Shown here: positions 33,108 to 43,862 of the stretch, piece after piece | How positions within the stretch are numbered: the first letter of the stretch is position 1 | Layout: every line of letters begins with the position of its first letter | DNA from: Lactifluus volemus | Taxonomy: Eukaryota > Basidiomycota > Agaricomycetes > Russulales > Russulaceae | Assembly (NCBI GenBank): GCA_022376515.1 | Contig: WTXI01000176.1 | Span: forward strand, 1-64,000 | Direction of reading: 5' to 3' | Length of the DNA stretch: 64,000 nt | Program-made: the position numbers and the translations under genes | Notes under the pieces: generated by a model | What the model was told of the DNA's origin: nothing | Seen by the model: the letters and a program-made list of their open reading frames with translations, nothing else | Database searches by the model: none

Positions 33108-33881
33108 TTTTTTTTTTTTTTGAATTCAAATTTTTATAGCATAGTATGCTTACAGATGACAAAGATGCGCTCAGCGACATAGTGCTACAAATGCCTAAGG
33201 TAGTAGGGGGTGGAGGGAGTTGACGGTAATGTATAGAGATGAGGGTGGGGTGGGATGGGTGGGGGTGAGGGGTGTGGTGTGTGGTACTCTCTGGGGTTAA
33301 CTATCTGTGGTCCTCTGGGGGATTAGCTCTGCACCTAGGTTGAATGCATGCTTGTGTCTCCATGATGAACTTGGTGAGCACTTTGCTGGTGTGGCACATG
33401 CCAAAAATGATGTGCAGGGAGAGGTCTGGGATTTTGGGGGTGATGAACTGTTCATGTGTGGCATGGTAGAGTGGGCATGCAGTGTTGACGTGTGTTGGGG
33501 TTTGCAGGTCATGCCTGCATTGGCAATCATGCGGGTCTTGTGTGTGTGTGGTGGCGGAGGTTATATTTGCCTGTGAACATGTGTTCCATCAGCAGATGGA
33601 CTGTGGTGCAGAAAATGGTGCATGGTAACTTAGCAATACCTAGCATGAAGTCCGGTGGTTCATTTGATGGGGGGTAGATGAGGGCCCTGTAAACAGGGGC
33701 GTGACGGGGGCTGTCCCGCCAGACCTCTTCCCACTCTGAGAGGGCTTTGTAGTGGGCTATGTCTCGGAGGGCAGGGATTGAGGGTGTGGTAAGGATGACC
33801 TCATGGTTTGCTGCTGTGGTGGTGGCAGCGATGGCAATCTCCTGGAGTCATTTGAGGGATAGAAATGAGGCAGTGCTGGGG
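33108..33881 (-). mobile_element. 5'-truncated LINE copy with 11-bp target duplication
   Basis: ATGCATCAATT at 33097-33107 and 33882-33892 brackets the insert, and a poly-T run at its left end is the poly-A tail of a minus-strand LINE. On that strand the ORF2 C-terminus reads CKY-like and CXC Cys/His sequence (HDCQCRHDLQTPTHVNTACP), then HIIFGMCHTSKVLTKFIMET, QACIQPRCR and PEDHR before the stop. The related piece at 53038-53316 ends FIEETQACVRPRRRPVEDHG. It interrupts Copia-1 RNase H. Confidence 0.85.
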
Positions 33882-34197
33882 ATGCATCAATTCATGGGGG
33901 AGCTTGGATACAAGATCTCTGAACTATCATTGCTCAGGATGGACAATCAGAGTGTCATTGCTGTGGGCAAGAAGAACCCAGAGCATCACAGCAAGATGAA
34001 GCATCTTTTTCTTTGGTTATTTTGGTTGAGAGACACTGTTCAGGATGGATTTATTACACCTACATTTGTTTCTACTTCTGACATGGCTGCTGATATCTTT
34101 ACAAAGGCCTTAGATCACTTCAAAGTACATAGGTGCATTTCAATGCTTGAATTGACTTCTCATTCATGTTAGAACCTGTTATACTGACATGGGGGAG

Positions 34198-34387
34198 TGT
34201 TATTTGTGCTACTGTAGTGTCAGCCCAATGCTTCTGTGACTGTTTACCTTCGTTATTTAGTATATGCTTAGTCAGATTTGCCTTTACTGCAGGTCAGTAG
34301 TTATCATTGTCATTGGTCAATACAGTCTCATTCTCTCCACTGCAGTCCTTGGTGACTCAAGGGCCCTTCACAGTTCCAATTCTGACA
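34198..34387 (+). repeat. 3' LTR of Copia-1 (190 bp, internally deleted)
   Basis: It follows the purine tract CATGGGGGAG and starts TGTTATTTGTGCTACTGTAG. Compared with the 5' LTR it lacks a ~45-bp segment between two CTGCAG repeats. Its end (CCAATTCTGACA) is diverged. Confidence 0.75.
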
Positions 34388-34389
34388 GG

Positions 34390-36680
34390 AAATAAATGCA
34401 ACTATGAAAAAAGAAAACATAGTTATACTCACCCTGCAGGAAACACACCTGGCTGGAGTTGCTTTTGTGATTAACAAAGACCTAATAAACATACACCATT
34501 TTGAACCACACACACTAATACCAGGTCATGCCCTATTACTAAAAATCAAATGGCATGAGAATGAAAAAACAAAACTTATAAACATATATGCCCCCAACAA
34601 TAGAACAGAACACAGAACCTTCTGGTCAAAACTAGAAATCCAGAGAACCAGACACAATATCCCAAAACCTGACTTCCTTCTAGGAGACTTCAACTTAACC
34701 AAAGATGCCATAGACAGGCTCAGCCCCACCCAAAATAGATAACACAAATGCTGTCAAAGCACTTAGAACCCTGAGACAAAACCTAGAGGTTGTTGACCAA
34801 TGGAGACATGAATACCCAGGGACACATGAATCAACACAAAACAATGCTCAAGTCAAATCCAGATTAGACCAAATCTATGGTCTCAGTCCACTTTGTGCCC
34901 ACAAATGCCATGCTCCTAGGTAAAGGAAGGTGGACATGGCCCCTAAACACCCTAAACACCAAAAAACTAATAAAAAAGATCCAAAGACTAGGCAATGCCC
35001 TAGAAAATAAAATAGAAGACCTGGATCCTGTAAACCAACAGGAAGTAACTTTGCAAACCCTCTGGGCACAATTCAAAAACAATGTAACCATCTAAGCAAA
35101 AGCAGAAATGTCTGTGACACACTCTAGAAGAGCCTTGAAAATATGAAACCTGAACCAAGACTGAGAACATATCCTCCAAGACAAACACTTCAAAGAGGAC
35201 CCCAAGCTCCAGTGGAAAGAAGTGTGCCTTGCAGACAGACTTGCACATCTAGAGAGACTAAACAGCTTCAACCAAAGCAAAAATACGAGCCAGAATATCA
35301 ACACAAGGAGAAAGACTTGGCACCACATGGGCAAATGTTGCCAAAGTAAAGAAACCAAGAGTAAACATTAATAGACTATGATCCCTTAACACAAATGAGC
35401 AATACTTTGAAACAAACACCAAGAAAATGGCAAAATTAGCAAAAGAGTACCACTTCAGGAATGAACCTGAAAGGTCAACTGCAGAGGACCAGATCCTCTA
35501 GAACATCCCAGACCACCCAAAACTCAGCAACCCTGAATCATCACACCTTTAAACAGGCATCACATAGAAAGATGTTGAAACAGCACTAAAGAAAGCAAAA
35601 AACAGGTCTACCACAGGACTAGACAGATGCCCACATGAACTATGGAAAATGTTGCATAAGTCCTTTGAACAAGCAAAAAAACAATGAAAGCTAGCCTTCA
35701 ATATCATAAAAACATTAACCAAAGTCTTTTGAGATATCCAATTACACAGAATAAACCCTCACCTCAACTTCATGGAGGGATGAATGTGCCCAATCTATAA
35801 GAAAAAAGATAAGACAAACATAGAGAACTACTGCCCAATTACTTTGCTAAATACTGACTACAAACTCCTTACCAAAGCTCTCATGCTACAGCTAACAACT
35901 GTAATTACCCCCCTTATACATAATAACCAAGCAGGCTTTATATCTGGTAGATCCATCTTTGACTACATAAGACTCATGAAAGTTATGACCAAATTCTTGG
36001 AGATGATAAAACAAAATGGTACTATAATAGCACTAGATCAGGAAAAAGCCTATGACAAGATATCCTACTCATACCTCTGGAAAATGCTGGAAACCTTCAA
36101 TATCCCCCCATGCTTTAGAAACACTTTTAAACACCTATATGAAAGAACAAATACAGTAATTGTGATAAACAATGTCTTTAGTAAACCCTACCAGGTGACA
36201 AGAGATGTCCGCCAAGGTGACCCCTTATCTTGTTTTCTTTTTAACCTAGCCATAGAACCAATGACATGCCTGCTACAACACAATGCCAACCTAAGAGGAT
36301 TTGATATCCCAAATGCCCCAGAACTGGTGATAATAAACCTCTTTGCAGATAACACAGTTATCTACCTCAGAGAGAAAGATGACTTTAAAAACCTATAAAG
36401 TACACTTGACCAATGGTATAAAGTATTAAGAGCAAAATTTAACAAAGAAAAAAATGAAAATCTTACATAAAATGCATCAACACAGAGTAATCGAGGAATG
36501 GACACTGCACTCTCAACACAGACCCATAAACCCAAGCATCCAAATAGCCAAGGACAGAGAAGCAATCAGATCACTAGGAGTGTGGATAGGTTATAAAATA
36601 GAAGAGACTACACCATGGAAACCTGGTGTTACAACATTCTCCAAAAGCAACATGACATAAGAGCAGAGTTTCAGAACACA
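34390..36680 (+). pseudogene. LINE ORF2 remnant: endonuclease and reverse transcriptase
   Basis: The apurinic-type endonuclease domain is recognisable at 34404-34742: ILTLQETHL, then, after a ~40-residue deletion, GVAFVINKDLINIHH, KLINIYAPNNRTEH and PDFLLGDFNLTKDAIDRL. A spacer with stops follows. The reverse transcriptase (35784-36398) has MCPIYKKKDKTNIENYCPIT, ALDQEKAYDKISYSYLWKML and RQGDPLSCFLFNLAIEPM. The catalytic box reads LFADNTVIYL, with Asn replacing the second Asp of the expected F/Y-A-D-D. The thumb region (QIAKDREAIRSLGVWIGYK) reaches about 36640. Multiple stops; no promoter region or poly-A tail was found. Confidence 0.85.
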
Positions 36681-36851
36681 CGTATGTAATTGTCACTTTA
36701 TCACTAGATCTGGTGATTGTGATAACAAATTTCAATCAAAAAAAGGGTGATGTGCTCTCTGACTTCACTGGATTGCATTTAATTCTCCAAAGTAAATGTC
36801 AAGTAGTCATTTTGTGTACAATAAAGTGTGCTACATGTTAATTAAAAATAT

Positions 36852-36936
36852 TGACTGACATGGATTTGAACCCAGAGCACTCCCAAGATGGGAATGTGTA
36901 GTTAGACACTCTAACCACTGATCAATTTGGCCTGGG
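36852..36936 (-). other. tRNA-like sequence (SINE head or tRNA relic)
   Basis: On the minus strand TTGATCAGTGGTTAGAGTG (A-box-like, D-arm-like) is followed about 40 bp later by GGGTTCAAATCC (B-box). The arms do not give a full cloverleaf by eye, so a tRNA-derived SINE or decayed tRNA is more likely than a working tRNA gene. Confidence 0.4.
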
Positions 36937-36960
36937 TATTAGACCCAACTGTGCTTGCAT

Positions 36961-37769
36961 AAGATAATAAATTTGACCACTGCCAGATTAAAGAGACTTT
37001 GAAACCCCACACAGATGATTAATCTAAACTGCCATATATGGGTGAAATCCATAATATAATACTATATGACTAATGGTTGCTAACCACCCTTATGTCATGT
37101 CACTTTTGGAAAACTTTGTCACATAAGTCACTTTCAGAAACTCCCAGAAATTTTGAAAGTGAAAATTTTAAGGAATTTTGCATTGCTAAATGGGGCCTAA
37201 CACCTTTTTTTTAGCAGCTCTACTTACACTGCGAGTGTGCAAGCCAGTATCCCTATTCGTTCATGTCCCTTTTTCCAGTTCCATTTCCCTGCACAGGTGC
37301 CATCATGAATAGCCTTGACATGCTGTCTGGCTATTTCAGGTAGAGCCCTTGCTGCACTCCCCTCTCTGTCTTACATTGGTTTCTTGCTTCTGTTCAGTGC
37401 CCCTTCAAGTGTAGTTGTCTATTTCCTTCCCATTCCTGTCAAATAGCCCTCAAGTTCTGTCCAGTTTGCACCTTCATTTATTGCCCCTCTCCTGCATGGA
37501 CCATGACACATGATAGGTGATGTGCATGCTGACTGCATATAACCTATTTTAACTTGAAGTTCATTTATTCTCAGTGTCTCATTGACTTCCCATCTAAGTT
37601 CTGTGTGCTTGTCGTGCTGGAGGGTGGTATCAAATATGCACTTACTAAGGCATTATCTATCAACATCCTTTATATGAAAACTTAACACTTGATAGTATAA
37701 TTACTAGTCATCTTACATAACACAAGAACATGATTTACAGTTGTAATGCACTTATCTCATTAGTAAGGC
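36961..37769. other. AT-rich stretch, no gene seen
   Basis: Only short open frames; no recognisable domain or long repeat. It may include the end region of hAT-3. Confidence 0.35.
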
Positions 37770-40260
37770 TGGCAATAAAGGCATTGATGTCATCAGAGAT
37801 GCTACTAATATGCTCTATCAGAGCCTCAAGTTCCTTTATCTCATCTTTCACAGAGAGACCCTCTGTAAAGTTTAGTCCTCTCCTATTTTAAAATAAAAAC
37901 TTAAGCAGCTGCAAAGCCTCTATTAACTCCAGCTTAATCTAATTACACCATGTTGCCATTGTAGGCCTGGCCAAGGAAAATACTTGCTCACATAAAATAG
38001 CTGAGGCTTGGATCACAAGCACATCAAGAGCAAGCACAAAAGGTGTTGAATAACAAAGTTGATTTTCCTGTAGTCACACCATGTGAATGTGATCACAAAT
38101 AGTATAAATTTGAGAGCTTACCTGCCAGAAATTAAGTGCACTAGTACTTGAGCTCCAGTTATTTAAGTAACTCTCAACCTCAAATACTAAACCCTATAAT
38201 TCAACTGAGGAACTGTCATATAGCCCAAGTAAGTCAAGTGCATTTGACTGAGTGAGAGTAGCAGGAGTGTGTGGTCATTTACATGCTGCATAAGCTCATT
38301 CTTGCAATTGACACTCAATGTGGCTGATATAGAGTAAGCTAGCAAAGCTTAACAGATGGGTCCAGGACTAGAGAAGACATGAGAATAAAATACTCTCTAG
38401 TTAGTAAATACTGTTACATACCCATGGCAAGTTCATATGCAGGACAAAGTGTTATATGGTCTTTATAGCTTTTCAGTTTGTTAAGACCAAGGTCAATAAT
38501 ATTGAAGTATTGAGGGTGGTCAGTGACATATTGCTCCCATAGTCTAATGATACCTGAATATGCAAAGACTACTTGGTGAAGAGTTAGGGTTTTTTTACCA
38601 GATAGCAGTTGCTGAAATTTATGAGAAATCTATTTAAGTCTTAAATTCAGCTAAACATGGATACTAATTGAAAAGTACTGTACTGCTTGAATTTCCTGAA
38701 AGTCTGTCTGCTAATATCTTTCACTCATCATTGCTTAGCTTGTACTTCTTCAACTGCACTCCATTATCACTTGTAAGGAATTGCTTAATGGGCTATTATT
38801 TATTTATTATCAAGATTACATTAAAACAATGAGCTATACATATCTCTTTAAGCAATAAAAAACAATCTAACATCCATTTTACTAATGGCCATTGTGTTCT
38901 GACATTCTGAACAAGCTAAAGCTCTTGAGAGGTAAGCCTCTTTTCTATGGCTATGAGTTTGTCATTGAGGAGAGAGGACTGTCACACCTGTAGAACCATG
39001 AGTGATCAAAATAAGCTAGTCAAAAAAAAACAAAGGTTACACACAGAAGTTACAAAGGATCAAACAATAGAAATGAGATCTTGATTAAGAATTTGTGATA
39101 ACTGTGTTGCTGGTTAAAGAGTGGGTTATGGGCACCTTCCTCTGCATGTTTAAGTCTTGTCATGTCAACAAGAACTGCCTTGATAGCCAGCCAAGTTTAT
39201 AACATGTAAAAAGTATCTAAAACATAATTAATATTACTTTTAAAAGGAGACAGACATGACTCACTGAATCCACTGTGTATCCTGGTTAAAATCAATATTA
39301 TTTCTTGAAAATTCATCAAATAATATGTCCATAAGGGCATCATTATTTAAAGTATTGTGAAGTGTTATTTAGGGGTAAACTGTCAGGGTAAATAGATTAA
39401 TAACTGAATTATAAATGGTATAAATATCTCTAACCTTTTCTGTTATTTCAATCCGATTCAAAATGTTGATGAGTGCATGGGCCAGGTACTCCCCAGTATG
39501 GTGTCCAGGAACACACATAAATCTTATCAAGTTAGCTTAGAGATTGAGTGAATTTTAAGGTCTAGTGAGAGTTGATTGAGCTTTGGTTTCAATTCAAAGA
39601 GCTGTCACAGCCATAAATGGCTCTCTATTTGGATCAGACCACATGTTCATGGTAAACAAGATCTTACCCTTAGCACCCTATATACAAAGCTATCAGAAAG
39701 GTTTGATAAGATATACATAACATACCTAGAGTTCAGCTACTAATGAATCTAAGTAGTGCTTAAGTGTTTCATCAATATGCTTATGTAATGTCATACAGCC
39801 ACAAATGTTAGAGTCCTTGAGATCAGACTTGAGCATCTTGAGAATTGAAATTAATGTTAGTGTTATAATTCTGACATCAGCTGAGTTTCAACCTTAGCTC
39901 ATCATCCACATTGTTCACATTCCATCCACCCTCATTACATCATAGACTAGCCAAACTATATAGACAGTTTGTACCTACACTACAAGTACATACAGTCCCA
40001 CACACTAGCCTTGGGTGTATAAATAGTTGTTGTGTAGCAGACCAATAAATCAAGATCTCTTACCCATTTTGTGTCTGAGTGTCTGAGTTCGAATTTCCTA
40101 CTAGAATTAATTGCAGTGACTCAATAGTATAAATTGGCTGCAATGTTTAAGTAGAGAATAATATAAACATATGGCATCACATACCAGATCATTGCCAACA
40201 ATCCATTTAATGATTATCTCCAAAAATGGGGGATCCATAAATGATGTGTTCTGATAAACT
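37770..40260 (-). pseudogene. hAT-family transposase, heavily decayed (hAT-3)
   Basis: No long open frame survives, but minus-strand fragments follow hAT order. PPFLEIIIKWIVGNDLVC (about 40185-40235) is N-terminal. LKSDLKDSNI and KHYLDSLVAELQ lie at 39740-39850, then GKILFTMNMWSDPNREPFMA (39605-39675) and HHTGEYLAHALINILNRIEI near 39450-39510. NNDALMDILFDEFSRNNIDF lies near 39300-39345, and KKPLTLHQVVFAYSGIIRLW near 38540-38600. The dimerisation segment (LVIQASAISCEQVFSLARPT) lies near 37970-38030. The catalytic TMDMW reads TMNMW. The stretch has almost no CG dinucleotides, in line with long exposure to methylation-driven decay. Confidence 0.75.
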
Positions 40261-41175
40261 GTTAAACATGCCACAACTGCAATTTTTAAAAGGGACATGC
40301 AAGCTGTTGGGAATACAATGGTATAGACAAAAGCACAAGGATGGGTTAATGCAGTGGTAGGAGGTAAGCTTACCAGCAATGTATTGCAGTGTAGGTGCCA
40401 CATAGACCTGATACATGCCAAAGTACAAGAAGAAGGAACCAAGAACTTGCAACCAAGGACTTGAGGACATAGGACAGAAAGTGGGGGTGCAACAGATAAT
40501 CCACCCCAAAGTCACCAGACAACAAGTCAAGACAGCCCAAGAATGGCTTCATGCAGGAAGGGGGAACCAGAGAACCTGAAACCAAGGACATAAAGGTGTA
40601 GGATAGAGAGAGGGAGTGCAACAGATGGTGATAGTAGTGTGTCTGATAGAGAAGCAGTATAGAAATTAATGGGAGCAGTGTGAAAATTGATAGTTGAAAA
40701 TTATCCTTATTAGGTAATAAATATACTGTAGTCTGTATATGGTAACTAACCATAGTCTAAGTCACTTGAAACTGTCACTTACTAACTTCCTGTGGTTAGC
40801 AAATTGACTTAACTATAAGCTAAATTTTTAGCTCAGTCTGGCTAAAATGCAGTTTGGTTTATCAGTTAAACTGTTTTAAGCTAGACTGTGGCAACACTAA
40901 CATGGTCTGCTCCAGCACATTAGATAGTGCTGTTAGATAACCTAGTTACTATCTTTAACTACCTAATATATCACTTTACAAAAAAAAAAGTGAAGTGTTT
41001 GTGCTGATCCTTCCAAGTTCTCTTTAGAAAATGAGGTTTTATGCTGATTTTCTTGTGGAAATTTGCCCCCCCCCCTGTGGGAATATTCATTGATATCATT
41101 GCTGCATCTCAGCATCCTATATGGAGTTTGCCACTGCTTTACATGATTATATGTGATGATATAGTTTCTTTATTT
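40261..41175. other. Stretch without a supported gene
   Basis: It may contain the 5' part of hAT-3. Two related blocks with GAGGACATAGGACAGAAAGTGG (40464) and AAGGACATAAAGGTGTAGGA (40583) suggest a diverged local duplication. No protein family is recognised. Confidence 0.35.
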
Positions 41176-41415
41176 GAATATGCACACATGTTGTGTTGAG
41201 ATTGTGGGAAAATTCATTGCTCTTGTTGCGGCTATTTTCAAGAGTGTGTGAGTTTGAATATGCATGTGCGTTGTGTTGAGATTGTGGGAAAATTCATCAC
41301 TATCATTGTGGCTATTTCCGAGAGCATGTGAGTTTTTATTTGAGGCCGCATTTTGGTGAGTCAAGCGTGGGAATTGTCATCGCTATCATTGCGGCTATTT
41401 CTGAGAGTGTGTGCA
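41176..41415. repeat. Tandem repeat, about three 80-86-bp units
   Basis: GAATATGCA...GTTGTGTTGAGATTGTGGG followed by AAAATTCAT and GCGGCTATTT begins at 41176 and 41256. A more diverged unit starts at 41342. Confidence 0.7.
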
Positions 41416-41827
41416 TCAGCAAATGTTCAAGCAACTTATTTCTACTTAAAGTTACTTAAAACATTTTTTTAAGTACTCCTAAGTACTTTAAGCACTTTAA
41501 GCACTTTAAGCACTTTAAGCACTTTAAGTCATTTTAAGAAAAGTTGGCCTCCTAGAAAATGCTTATTTTCACTTATTTTCACTTATTTTCTTTCTTTCTT
41601 TATTACTTAAAATCAGGTCAATTTCAATATTTCAGTGAATTTCAAGCATGTTCAATTTCAAGCACTTTTAAGAGCATTTTAAACAAAATTTATTTGAGAT
41701 TACACTATAACATGGGTAACTAGGACTAAAGACAATTCAGTGGTGGAGGCATGGGAAGCATGAGAAACATAGGAGGCACAAGAAAGGCAAGAAATGCAGG
41801 AGATGCGAGAGTCACAGGAAGCGCAGG
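41416..41827 (+). mobile_element. CATCAG element, left-part fragment (copy C)
   Basis: TTAAG/CTTAA-word arrays, including five tandem copies of ACTTTAAGC (about 41485-41530), lead into TTACACTATAACATGGGTAA and then a purine-rich GCACAAGAAAGGCAAGAAATG core ending GGAAGCGCAGG. This is the left-to-centre layout of element A. The core is cut at 41828 by LTR sequence, and a similar core piece appears at 43805-43862. Confidence 0.55.
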
Positions 41828-42012
41828 TGTTATGGCTTCACTGGGGCCGGGTCCCAACAAGGGTTCAGTTGTTCTGGTCTCTCCAAAGACCTGAACTCAG
41901 GGTTGCACCAAGGCAACGATGCGCAAAGTCCTGGGGTGTTATAGCACACCCACCAAGCTTCAAGGGCCTTATTAGGGGGTGTAGGAGGATGAGAGAAAAA
42001 GGGGGAAGTGGT
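41828..42012 (+). repeat. Left part of an LTR (185 bp)
   Basis: TGTTATGGCTTCACTGGGGC through AGAGAAAAAGGGGGAAGTG is nearly identical to the first 185 bp of the LTR at 42462. It breaks off at 42012. Confidence 0.75.
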
Positions 42013-42461
42013 GTGTTTGCCTCCTATCTTCCAAAAATCTGATGCTTCCTTTCTGTTTGATGGTTAGGTCGTCATCCTCTCTGGGAATGACTCTAGTTCC
42101 TAGGTCATCTTCGTTTGTATCCCAGACAACGATCAAAGACCCATTGTTATTCCTGTCCAGCCTTGCGTATGGAAGGCAATGTGATCCCCCGGTAGATAGA
42201 GGATCAACATGTTTTCTTGTTCAGATTGGAACAACTCTGTTCCTGCACCCACAACTTGTTCCAGGTGCTCGATCGTGTGTGAACAGGAGATGAGTGCTTC
42301 TTTCCAGCACCACCTTTCTATTCCTTTTGACTGATAGTATGCTTGTACAGCAGTATTCTTGTTTAGGTGTGCGTCGATCAACAATTCTTTGATCCAGATG
42401 TAATCTGGTCATTGTAGGTAGTCCCAGGTAGACATACACTGGTGGTAAGAGCTTTGGCTTT
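42013..42461 (-). pseudogene. Unrecognised coding fragment in the gene-fragment mosaic
   Basis: The minus strand gives an 83-codon open piece (ELLIDAHLNKNTAV ... GWTGITMGL, 42133-42384). In another frame, SLIVVWDTNEDDLGTRVIPR is followed by KQKGSIRFLEDRRQTH. Codon use and composition look coding, but I do not recognise the family. Its position between an LTR piece and an LTR suggests a captured or displaced host fragment. Confidence 0.35.
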
Positions 42462-42977
42462 TGTTACGGCTCCACTGGGGCCGGGTCCCAACAAGGGTTC
42501 AGTTGTTCTGGTCTCTCTAAAGACCTGAACTCAGGGTTGCACCAAGGCAATAACACGCAAAGTCCTGGGGTGTTATAGCACACCCACCAAGCTTCAAGGG
42601 CCTTATTAGGGGGTGTAGGAGGATGAGAGAAAAAGGGGGAAGTGAGGAGAAGATTGTTCTGGTTCAGAGGAGAGTGAAACAAGTGGATTCAGGTTAAAGC
42701 TGAAGCTGGGGTACAAGCTACCAGCTGAGGCCTACTTATACAATCTGTGCTAATTGTTCTACCAAACTAGGGTGGACAATAAGCAAGTGGTCAAGAACAA
42801 TAGGGAATGAGAACAATAGGGACGCGAGACAATAACACTGGACCAATCGGGATGAACAATAGAGCACCAAGACAATAGAACAGTCAGCACAACAGAAACA
42901 GTGTGGAAGGGACATCATCAGTATGAGTAAGCGGGTTAGGGAAGCATAAGGTCCAACGTGTCCTGCATTCCGTAACA
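42462..42977 (+). repeat. LTR (516 bp), apparently solo
   Basis: It starts TGTTACGG and ends CCGTAACA, perfect 8-bp inverted ends. The pentamers around it (GCTTT and GCGAG) do not match. It separates two host-gene-like fragments. Confidence 0.8.
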
Positions 42978-43290
42978 GCGAGAGGAATGCAGTGTTGGGA
43001 TGCATCAGCGTTTCTATAGATGATGTGATCCTCCATGCACACAAGTATACCTGAGGACAAACCTTGTTCTCAGCTTTGTGCAGCATCTTCTTCTTGCCAT
43101 GTCATAAAGTCTCAGGCATTTCCAATGCCTGCAACCAACTGGCCTTGGAAGGTAAGAAGTGAAAGTGGAACATCATTTATTTCCATCTGCCCCAAGTGAG
43201 TGACAATAGCTCAGGTGAGATCAAACAAACATACCTTGTGAAGGAGTTCCAGGTCTGTGCCATCGTTGATGAATGGTGAGATTAGGCATG
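42978..43290 (-). pseudogene. SF3b3/RSE1-like gene fragments, out of order
   Basis: On the minus strand DGTDLELLHK, an intron (GTATGTTTG to GGGGCAG), then MEINDVPLSLLTFQGQLVAG and, after a one-base shift, CLRLYDM and KKKMLHKAENK match a conserved C-terminal stretch of splicing factor SF3b subunit 3 (pattern FLHKTxVxDIP...FQGRLVAGVGK.LR.YD.GKKKLLRK.ENK). GLSSGILVCMEDHIIYRNAD and QHCIPL come next. These resemble a segment that lies several hundred residues earlier in SF3b3, so the exons appear rearranged. The piece ends at the LTR at 42977. Confidence 0.6.
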
Positions 43291-43299
43291 GTGGAGAAG

Positions 43300-43760
43300 G
43301 AAGTGTCAAGTGTAGCATTTGAACAATGCATGCTGGAAATCTTGAGATCGATGAGGATCTGGCAGAGTGAGTGGTTTTGGTGTGGGTGGTGGTGGTGGTG
43401 GTATGGGATAGGTTGGGCAAGCTGTTCTAGGAAGGACGAGTAATTGGCTGGATCCAAATTAAGGGCAAGGCTGGACAAGTTTGAGAACACGAGGCATTTC
43501 ATGAGCGCAGATATGTAAGAGGGTTTTACAAATACAAGGACAAGGTGCTTGACCGAGAGAAGCTCAATCACTTCTGTAGGCCAGTTCTCGGGGTTGTCGG
43601 CAGGACCAGATGCACAGAGGGTGAGGATGTGTAGATCGGGGAATGTTATTATCCAAGTGAAAGACTCGAATTGTCTTGTTCTAGTATGCATGAATGAAAT
43701 GTCAACCTGCGACATGGCAAAGATATGGAAAGCTACTCACTTTGATAGGGTCGACAATGC
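43300..43760 (-). pseudogene. F-box/LRR-like protein fragment
   Basis: The minus-strand open frame 43221-43715 encodes WIITFPDLHILTLCASGP, EVIELLSVKHLVLVFVKPSY and NLDPANYSSFLEQLAQP. The pattern L-x-L-x-x-D...Y-x-x-F-L-E-Q-L-A-x-P is common in the large agaricomycete F-box families. No F-box itself is visible. It runs into the SF3b3-like exon in a different frame, so the join is a chimera. Confidence 0.5.
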
Positions 43761-43804
43761 AGATACATGAGCCTCATGTACCAGCTGGTACTTTTGGTCA
43801 GCTA

Positions 43805-43862
43805 AGGCGTGAGAGACACAGGAGGTGCAGGAAGCACAGGAGGTGCGGGAGGCATGCAAGGT
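43805..43862 (+). mobile_element. CATCAG element core fragment
   Basis: CACAGGAGGTGCAGGAAGC, then ACAGGAGGTGCGGGAGGC, matches the purine-rich core of element A (10500-10560, 10810-10840). It could be the continuation of copy C after an insertion at 41828. Confidence 0.4.

Larger units (their letters stand above)
31466..34171 (+). pseudogene. Copia-1 reverse transcriptase and RNase H, interrupted
   Basis: After the stop at 31465 come VVKLPPGKHAIGSRWFFKVK and, past the 31601-32099 insertion, YKARLVAKGYFQCPGFDFKK, FAPTVHYSTIR, VDISHAYLNG and RKSLYGLKQAG. A TAG lies after DIYM (CAG expected) and a TGA after KQAG (CGA expected). The catalytic FVDDITLAC motif is present near 32472. RNase H appears as AEYIAAVEAGKEIL, interrupted by the LINE at 33108-33881, and resumes as MGELGYKISELSLLRMDNQS, DMAADIFTKALDHFKVHRC. 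It stops at 34171. Confidence 0.8.
28912..34387 (+). mobile_element. Copia-1 LTR retrotransposon with two nested insertions
   Basis: LTRs at 28912-29154 and 34198-34387 flank gag remnants, a long open protease-integrase frame, RT and RNase H in Copia order. A Plavaka-derived piece (31601-32099) and a LINE tail (33108-33881) are inserted in the RT and RNase H regions. Removing both restores colinear coding. The sequences outside the LTRs (CACTC on the left, GGAAA on the right) do not match. The left part of gag is deleted. Confidence 0.85.

Noticed and set aside
36852..36936. A functional tRNA gene
   Set aside because: A- and B-boxes are present, but the acceptor and anticodon stems do not pair convincingly.
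41485..41530. Five tandem ACTTTAAGC words considered as a CRISPR-like or satellite array
   Set aside because: There are no spacers and the units are 9-10 bp. It belongs to the TTAAGC subterminal arrays of CATCAG elements.
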